A stretch of DNA of 64,000 nt, from NCBI GenBank assembly GCA_027575805.1, contig JANBPU010000008.1:162486-226485 (forward strand), read 5' to 3'. The position numbers and the translations under genes were made by a program. Positions 57,320 through 64,000 of the stretch are shown here, in pieces. The DNA is from Mycoemilia scoparia. Its lineage: Eukaryota > Kickxellomycota > Kickxellomycetes > Kickxellales > Kickxellaceae. How positions within the stretch are numbered: position 1 is the first letter of the stretch; every line of letters begins with the position of its first letter. Under the pieces are notes generated by a model. The model saw nothing but the letters and a program-made list of their open reading frames with translations, was not told the DNA's origin and searched no databases.

Positions 57320-59537
57320 GTGCGACAGATTTAACATTTACTTGGCGATGTATATGACGAATAATTGGAGCAATACAAGCTCAATGGTAATGACTTTTTG
57401 GAATTATAAATGCTATGCTTAGACCTCTATCTCCTTCAATGTGTATATATATTCCTCGGGTGCTATGCTGGTGTAATGTGCAAATATGTGTGGGCTACCA
57501 CTACTAAGCCCGGTAATTTACGCGTCTCGCTTTTTAAGCTTCGAATGTTTTAAAGCACAGATTTGAAGGTTAATAAACAAATGCGCTGAACAATAACAAA
57601 GGCAAAGGCGTAGAAATATCTAGAGCAGCCTCTTGTTGAGTAAACAAAGATTAAAAGCCTAATAGGTCGGCCTAGCGTCTGTATTATTTGTTGTAATGGT
57701 GACGGATGGAGACAGTAATAGTGTAATAGTGTAATAGTGTAATAGAAATAACAGTAATAAGGATATCAAAAATGGTAAAAGAAGAAGCTGGAGAACAACT
57801 TGGCTTGGTGGCTGGGATGCTTATGGAGAGAATAACAGCTCATCTGAGTTAAAATAAATGCAAAAAAAGATGAAGTGAATGAATGAGTACAAAAGAACAG
57901 GTGAGTAAGTTGAGCACAATGGTAACAACAAAATAGAGATGGAGCACTTGTTAAATGGGACTCACACGCATGCACACATGAACAAAACATTGTTTTCCTG
58001 ATGCTGTGACGTTATTATTGGTGGTGGTGAGGAAGAGGACTCTGCTATTTTTCTGCCCATAAAGATGAACATGTTAGGCATACTTTTCTTAATATGTGTG
58101 GTTCACCTACTATTCACCTTTGTCAGTGTGCAAAGTATTTAAAAGGAATGAATGCCATTTTAAGGTTGGGAAGGTACAGTGATGACAAGTTAGCAACCAA
58201 TTTAACTTTTTGAATCACATGATAGCCAATGGTTTGCGTGACCTCATCATGAGCTATAATTTTTGAAGGGTGAAAGTTCATTAGTAAAACTGGACATCCA
58301 TTTGGCTGTGATTGCCCCTATAAATAATCACCCTTCAAAAATAACTACCCATATTTTATGTTAATCAATGCATCACGAAATGTACAAAGTTGCAATTATG
58401 TTGTAAAAGACACATCTGGATCAAAATATGCGCCACGACTTATTATATAGGCTTCACATGTCAATCGCCTTTTCTCCAGAGCATGGTTTATCTTTGGCTT
58501 AATTTATCTTCTATGAAATCGAATGACTATCAAGATGGCGGATAAATTTTTTGAAAAGTCAAGATGCTGGATTTCTATATATAGATTATTGGCAAGAATC
58601 GTCCTACAGTACTTGCAAGCAGTTCTAAAGATATATTATACACTATCGCTAGACTTTACTTGGACGGTCTGTGAGTTACAAACGGTTAGACAAAGGGATA
58701 ACCAAAATATACATATATTTTTTCAAACAATTCTACCTCTACACTAGGCTATGGCCTTCCATTGTGCTGACCAATACTCACCCATGCTATAATATTGAGT
58801 AGGTTGATCAATAATAGTTTGATCAGAGATCAAAGGATTATCCGAAACCATCGGATTTACCGAATTGATTGGATCTTGTTTTTGGACAAACCATTTTCCA
58901 TACTTGTAGTAGGGTGTCTAATGTTAGCACATGTTTGTGTGTGCCCTGAGTGGAGAGAGCATGGAAGCTGTTGGGTCAATTTGGGGATTGTGAAATGAGA
59001 AGGCCAGAAAAGAGCTTTTCTTGAATCTTTTGCAATGCCTTGGACACTAGGTCGTTAAGATGGGGTTGGTCATTTACTGCCGAGCTTTCGAAGAGAAGGG
59101 TAGAGACATGAATCAACTAATGGCATAATAAAAATGTGGGGTTTCAAACTACACAAAAGGCAGGCGTATTATAAAGAAAGGGCCTACATTGTTTAGTTTT
59201 TAAATCGGCCAAGATTCTCAGCAAGTTAGTAGCATTGTTATGTGCACAAGCAGATCTTTATTTGCATCAATTAGTATTTACTATTAATGCCCGTACTTAT
59301 TCTTCACGCCATTGCAAGCCCTCTCTGGCTGTAAAGGATATTGGGCAATTGGTTTGGACTTTATTGTGGGTGGTTGCAACGGGAACACTGGACATTTTTG
59401 AGAACAAATAAACCAAGGGCGATCTCTCCCTGTATTCACAATTTCAGCTGTATTTTCATCCCTTCACTCTCGCACCCTTTTCTATTCTCTCCTCTCTTCT
59501 CCCCTCCCCTCTCTTTTCTACTGCCTCATTTCATTGA
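57320..59537. other. intergenic spacer
   Basis: About 2.2 kb between divergently transcribed genes. It contains a TAGTG(TAA) pentamer run at about 57714-57745 and one family-A element. The frames at 58523-58747 and 58795-58998 have no recognisable content. A CT-rich stretch (59480-59530) leads into the ERG6 promoter. Confidence 0.55.
58250..58351. mobile_element. family-A MITE, complete (102 bp)
   Basis: The left end is TGAGCTATAATTTTTGAAGG and the right end is CCTTCAAAAATAACTACCCA followed by TA. The left flank is CA, a decayed duplication. The interior is subfamily I but shortened (TTGGCTGTGATTGCCCCTAT). Confidence 0.8.
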
Positions 59538-59543
59538 TATAAA
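59538..59543 (+). promoter_or_regulatory. TATA box of ERG6
   Basis: TATAAA preceded by a strongly CT-rich tract (about 59480-59530) and lying 84 bp before the ATG at 59627. Confidence 0.6.
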
Positions 59544-59626
59544 GAACACGCCTATTTCTTTATCTAATCATTTTGGTCTACCATTATATCACGGATCCAT
59601 AAATAATACAACAAGCTCATAACAAT

Positions 59627-60775
59627 ATGTCTGGAAGCAACAAGGATGATGCTACTACCCAGGGCCTTTTGAACCCAACGCCCGAGGTATCCAAGTCTCT
59701 CCACACCAAGGTAGTCGAGGACCAATCCGTCTCCTCTTTTGTAAGCCGCCTCTCTGGGAAGGACAAGAAGTTGCAAACCGAATCGGTCAACACCTATGAG
59801 AAATTCTGGAAAGATTCAGATGGAAATATTCACAACACCGACGAAAGCCGTCAAGGTCTCTACACCACTTTGGTCAATACCTATTATAACTTGGCTACCG
59901 ATTTCTACGAATACGGCTGGGGTGAAAGTTTCCATTTCGCACGCAAATCAATCGGAGAGAATTTCCGTGAAAGCATTCGTCGCCATGAGCATTTGCTCTA
60001 CTCAATGGCCCAAATCCGCCCGGGTATGAAGGTTTTGGATGTTGGTTGTGGTGTTGGTGGACCTGCTCGTGAGTGTGTCCGTCTTACCGGTGCTCATGTT
60101 GTTGGCCTCAACAACAACGATTATCAGATCCAGAGAGCCAAGATCTATGCCAAAAAATACGGTCAGAGCGAAAATTCCGAGTTTATCAAGGGTAACTTTA
60201 TGGACATGCCTTTTGAGCCCAATACATTTGATGCTGTTTATGCTATCGAAGCTACCTGCCACGCTCCAGTTCTCGAAGGCGTTTACCAGCAGATGTATAA
60301 TGTCTTGAAGCCCGGTGGTCGTTTTGCCATTTACGAATGGTGTTTGACTGACAAGTTCGACAGCAACAACCCTCAGCACTGCAAGATGGCCCGTGATATC
60401 GAAGAGGGCGATGGTATCCCAAAGCTCTTCTCCACTGACGTTTGCGTTGAGGCCGTAAAGAAGGTCGGATTCAATATCGAATTTGCTGAAGATATGACTA
60501 CATATACTCAGGTTGGCAACGAGATTCCCTGGTACAAGGATCTTGACTGTGGTTATGTCAACTTTTCATCCATCCAGGGCTTTGCTCGCAGTGAGGTTGG
60601 CCGCAAGTTTACCACCAATGGTGTTGCTCTTTTGGAAAAAGTTGGTATCGCTCCTAAGGGTACTGTGAAGGTCCAGGAAGTTTTGATGACTGCCGCTGAT
60701 GGTCTTGTCAAGGGTGCCAAGATCGGAATCTTCACTCCCATGTTCCTTGTCGTTGCCCAGAAGCCATTGAACTAA
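59627..60775 (+). CDS. ERG6: sterol 24-C-methyltransferase, 382 aa
   Basis: A single-exon gene with a clean ATG. It transfers a methyl group from S-adenosylmethionine to C-24 of zymosterol-type sterols in ergosterol synthesis, usually at the ER or lipid droplets. The family marks are clear: YEYGWGESFHFARK (about 95-107, sterol-binding region), the SAM motif VLDVGCGVGGPARE (136-149), VVGLNNNDYQIQRA, FMDMPFEPNTFDAVYAIEAT, CHAPVLEGVYQQMYNVLKPG and YEWCLTDKFD. The C-terminal sterol-methyltransferase domain ends at the stop. The length (382) is normal for fungal Erg6 (about 370-385). Codon use is more C-ending than in neighbouring genes, as expected for a highly expressed enzyme. It converges on the SMG5-like gene, with only 167 bp between stops. 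Confidence 0.97.
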   Translation: MSGSNKDDATTQGLLNPTPEVSKSLHTKVVEDQSVSSFVSRLSGKDKKLQTESVNTYEKFWKDSDGNIHNTDESRQGLYTTLVNTYYNLATDFYEYGWGESFHFARKSIGENFRESIRRHEHLLYSMAQIRPGMKVLDVGCGVGGPARECVRLTGAHVVGLNNNDYQIQRAKIYAKKYGQSENSEFIKGNFMDMPFEPNTFDAVYAIEATCHAPVLEGVYQQMYNVLKPGGRFAIYEWCLTDKFDSNNPQHCKMARDIEEGDGIPKLFSTDVCVEAVKKVGFNIEFAEDMTTYTQVGNEIPWYKDLDCGYVNFSSIQGFARSEVGRKFTTNGVALLEKVGIAPKGTVKVQEVLMTAADGLVKGAKIGIFTPMFLVVAQKPLN

Positions 60776-60942
60776 TGATCTATTTCCTATCTATTCTCGA
60801 TTTTATGCCTTTAATATTAGTTTTATTGTGCCATGTAATGAAGCTTAAAAACATAGTTATAGTATAATATAGATAATCCGGGTTAGTTTAAAATACCACC
60901 AAAGCAATATTACTTAATATATAAAATAGAAAAAAGCAATTG

Positions 60943-63837
60943 CTATAGATCCTTGATAAAACTTTTTCTTTTAGGCTCAGTTTCTGTATTTTGCGACTGT
61001 TGTGGCTGTTTTGTGGTATCCTCGTGGTGACTATTATCTGTACCAGTCACTGAACGATCTCGAGAGCTATGTACCTCCACAGATGGATCTCTGTCTTCCG
61101 AAGTAAGCCCACCTCGGCTACCGCTATCCTCATGACCATGGCCGCCCTTAAAATTTCTGCCACTCACCCTTCCATTGCTTTGCAAAAGATTATTCAGACA
61201 TATGTCGTATGATTCGCAAATGATGCCAAACCATGATGCGTAGCTTGCTAGCGTAGAATCGCTTGTCACTAGGACGACTTCAGAAATAGGCGTGCCGCTG
61301 CTAGAATAAGCTTCTTTTTCGAGTTCTTTGTTGGGATTGGGGCTTTGAGCTTTTGCTACACCAAATGTCGTCGATACAGGAAGGACTGGGCTGCCTTTTT
61401 CTGGTACAAACAATGGTGATCTTGCTGGGCTGACCGCCTTGTTAGAAGCAGACATATCACTGAGATTAGGGAGATCTTCAACCTTGGTATTAGAGGGTAT
61501 CATTTTGGAATAGTAAATGGCACAGCTCAAAATACGCCTATATATATATGGAACTTGGTCTGGGTCGTGTAGTAAGCTATCTGATTCTGGACTCTTTTCC
61601 AAGAATGTCTCTTCATCAATGTTGGCTGACATGGTTTGCGAAATATCTCCCATCCTCTGAGCATCTTCTATTATATGGCTTTCGTTGTTGTCACCATTAT
61701 CTTCATCTGATGAGAGATCAGTATCACTCCCCAAAGCAGATTTAGATGTTCTTGCGCTTTGTCTTGATTCTATGGCATCTGGGGAAAGTCTCAGTGGGAC
61801 ACCTTCCCGCGACGTGGCTTGAGTATCTTTGCCAATATCGCCTCCACTTTGGCTCCTTGTTGAGGCCTCATGCTCCAAGTAGTGCTCACTGACATTTCTT
61901 TCGCCTTCACCATTATGATCTGTTTGGGGTGTGGTTCCTTCTCTGACAGATGTCTGTCTTGTGTTAGCACCAGTTGGTTTATTTCCAAATGCGCTGACAC
62001 CACTAGATGTTCTTCTAGTCAAATAGTTCTTTGCGTTCTTTGTCCAGTTATATACAGACTGATCTGGCCGTTGAGCGATAAGTGCAAATATTGGGTTTTG
62101 GGGCTCTTCCGCTTTTTTCGATGATTTATATATTTGGTCGCTAAGAACCTTTTCGATTAGCCTACATGCCATTCTGGCTCTTGATGCGTTCGAAGTATTG
62201 CTGCTAATACCTTTCACAAGCTTGTCCAGACCATCGATTACGGACTGTGCCAAAATGACGGTTACTTTGTTGTTGGCATTAACCAGCTCTTCGATGCTTT
62301 TTAGATGCTCTACCCATGTCTGGGCATCAAGTATCCAAAGTGGTCGTGGCTTAAAACTCTTTTTCGGCAATACAGCACTGGCTGCCAGAGCACGGTTATC
62401 ACGCGCCTTGTCAATCTTCTTTTTTGACACACCCATCTTCACCAAATCTTTTTCCAAAGATTTGACCTGGCTCTTTAAAAGCAGCTCAGCCATGACTCTC
62501 ATGTTGGACTCCTTTTGCTTCATTCTCTTGGACTCAGTTTCAACGGATAGTAGACCAGTTTTGCTATCCATGGTTATCTGAGGGAAGCTCTAAAACAATT
62601 AAAACATTTTGAATAAGAGTAGGTGCGTGAAGTTTGCAGCATCTGTAGAAAGTCCAAATACCAAAAAACCACTTACTTTACTTATGGATACTGAATGCAT
62701 AAACCACCTTAACCTAGAAAGCACCGTTAGCCATTGCGTGTCACCTGTCTTGGAGTCATTGTAGATGAGAAAATCACTATCATCCTGGTCCTCTAAATCT
62801 TCATCTCGAGTAATAGCAGCACCCCTCTGGGGCTTCCTCATAGCCTGTCCGCGCTCATTTATCATCCATATATTGACAGGTGAACCTGGATTCCAAAGCC
62901 AGTCACAGATCATAGCCTTTGCGTGTCGCAACCTCTTCAATTGATGGACATCAAGTTGTTTCTGTGTCCTCCTAAACTGCGGCATTCCAAGGTATGTCAA
63001 ATCGTGGGGTAACACATTGTTTGATACTATTTGACAAACCATCTTTCTCCACGTTGATTCCGAAACACCCTTCTTTAGCTTCTCAAATTCTTTTTTTTCA
63101 GATTCTTCGGAGTTGTATATCCTTGGCATCACTAGATTGACTACATTGGACAATGTTTCCAAGAAATCCTCAAGTATATGATTATAGAGGTCCTTTGTTG
63201 GTTGATCTATAGTATCAGTGGCGGTTTCCTTTTTCTGCTGAAATTCATGGGGTGATGAAAATCTATCGATGCCATTATTCCAAAAATCCACCCACATGCA
63301 GGTCTGGTCAGATAGTAGTGCCATACCAAGGTCTTCACCGGCGAGCTGGGCCTGTTTATCCCTTTTCCCATAGGATGATCGAAGAATTGGGAAATTTAAC
63401 CATGAAACAGGATCATTCATTATACCCGAGTTGGGATCAAGGGCTTCTAAATACTTCAAGACTGGGGTCATCATCGTCACACATATTCTCAGGGCAACGA
63501 GATGGATCTCAAACTGCAGCTTCAAGATATGGTGTCTCTTGGAGACGTTTGCATCAGGTAAATCTGATAACTCAATGTCAATGAGTGTGGCCATTGCTAG
63601 CAGAAGTATATTCAAGTGAACAAAATTGTTTTGTGCTTGATTTTCTTCTTTGCAATATTCTGTTTCATAGAGAGGTTTGGAAAGTGTTTCGAATGCCCTC
63701 TGAACATAACCCACATGAGATTTTGGATCCAAGCATTCATACCCGTATAGCTCGCAAAAATGGTGACCAAAGAAATCCAAAATAGCTCTATATTCTCTAT
63801 TATCATGTATTAAATGGTAGTTAATACATTGTTTCAT
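60943..63837 (-). CDS. Est1/SMG5-SMG6-like protein with split PIN domain, 5' end probably beyond window
   Basis: Two exons are visible, 63837-62677 and 62589-60943. They are joined by an 87-bp GT-AG intron in phase 0, giving 935 codons from the first ATG. The N-terminal part (LDFFGHHFCELYGYECL, helical repeats, DPVSWLNFPIL) fits the later half of the Est1/SMG 14-3-3-like and helical region. The PIN domain comes in three pieces: PLWILDAQTWVEHLKSIEEL with Asp475 (about 469-538), YIYRRILSCAIYYSK (about 735-750) and VVLVTSDSTLASYASWFGI with Asp831. Ser/Asp-rich low-complexity inserts separate them. SMG6 carries a third catalytic Asp in the middle piece (DDLIL); here it is YRRIL. The family acts in nonsense-mediated mRNA decay or at telomeres. 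The first ATG lies just beyond a MITE with an in-frame stop, and an acceptor-like TAATAG lies after it at about 63796. Earlier exons past 64000 are therefore likely. Confidence 0.75.
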
Positions 63838-63851
63838 AAGTTTTTGAAATA

Positions 63852-63966
63852 TGTATCATAATTTTTGAAGGGTGACTTTTGGTGGCCAACGATTATAGGG
63901 GAAATCCCAGCCAAATGAGTGGTCACAGTCTGTTAGCAAATGGTAACCTTCAAAAACAATTGCCCA
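63852..63966. mobile_element. family-A MITE, complete (115 bp), at the 5' end of the SMG5-like gene
   Basis: The left end is TGTATCATAATTTTTGAAGG and the right end is CCTTCAAAAACAATTGCCCA, flanked by TA at 63850-63851 and 63967-63968. The interior is subfamily I. Its left edge is only 15 bp from the first ATG of the SMG5-like frame, so it lies in the promoter, the leader or an intron of that gene. Confidence 0.85.
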
Positions 63967-63977
63967 TATGGCGTTTC

Positions 63978-64000
63978 TGTGTGTGTGTGTGTGTGTGTGT
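63978..64000. repeat. (GT)n microsatellite, cut by window end
   Basis: An uninterrupted GT run that continues to the last base of the window, so its full length is unknown. Confidence 0.9.

Noticed and set aside
3552..63966. Repeated palindromic units considered as a CRISPR-like or rho-independent terminator array.
   Set aside because: The copies are dispersed over 60 kb with TA/TT flanks and no spacer regularity, and the genome is eukaryotic.
1..64000. tRNA and rRNA genes.
   Set aside because: I looked for T-loop-like GTTCGAATC motifs and cloverleaf context by eye and saw none. A tRNAscan-SE run would be decisive.

Overview
The window reads as nuclear DNA of a filamentous, probably early-diverging (zygomycete-grade) fungus. 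The evidence is a fungal-type sterol 24-C-methyltransferase (ERG6), a secreted protein with hevein-type chitin-binding domains, a Ser/Lys-rich full-length ABCB transporter, short GT-AG introns of about 80-110 bp beside a few of 0.4-1 kb, TATA boxes 40-90 bp upstream of some start codons, and CT-rich leaders. I cannot name the species. Gene density is low: about 13 supported genes in 64 kb, separated by AT-rich spacers full of microsatellites and small inverted-repeat elements.

Layout. 1-11.9 kb: no supportable gene, only microsatellites and small repeats. 12.4-14.7 kb (+): a three-exon HSF-type DNA-binding protein behind a TATA box and an approximately 450-nt leader without any ATG. 14.7-24.8 kb: gene-poor, with five copies of a TA-flanked miniature element. 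24.9-26.2 kb: a small orphan ORF (+) and a chitin-binding secreted protein (-). 27.2-29.9 kb (+): a 904-residue mitochondrial PPR protein. 30.3-33.3 kb (-): a six-exon Eco1/ESCO cohesin acetyltransferase, assembled here by splicing. 33.8-38.1 kb (-): a single-exon ABCB multidrug/pheromone-type transporter. 38.1-42.7 kb: spacer with repeats. 42.7-43.4 kb (+): a secreted Thr-rich protein. 45.6-46.9 kb (+): a GDSL esterase with a GPI-type tail. 47.2-47.5 kb (-): a 113-residue orphan. 48.4-52.8 kb (-): a fused, mitochondrially targeted lysine-ketoglutarate reductase/saccharopine dehydrogenase (AASS) of 1002 residues in three exons, one intron being GC-AG. 55.4-57.3 kb (-): a five-exon membrane-anchored alpha/beta hydrolase that seems to have lost its nucleophile Ser and catalytic His. 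59.6-60.8 kb (+): ERG6. 60.9-63.8 kb (-): an Est1/SMG5-like protein with a split PIN domain, probably continuing past the window edge.

Two miniature repeat families stand out. Family A (14 copies counting degenerate ones, about 90-135 bp) has inverted termini of the form TGGRTMRTWATTTTTGAAGGG and is flanked by TA, or TT in two copies. Family B (5 copies, about 135-175 bp) has ends TGGCA...TGCCA; one copy sits inside an intron of the hydrolase gene. No autonomous transposase is present. The genes show no cluster logic. They are mostly housekeeping (lysine metabolism, sterol synthesis, cohesion, RNA decay, mitochondrial RNA) plus three cell-surface or secreted proteins.
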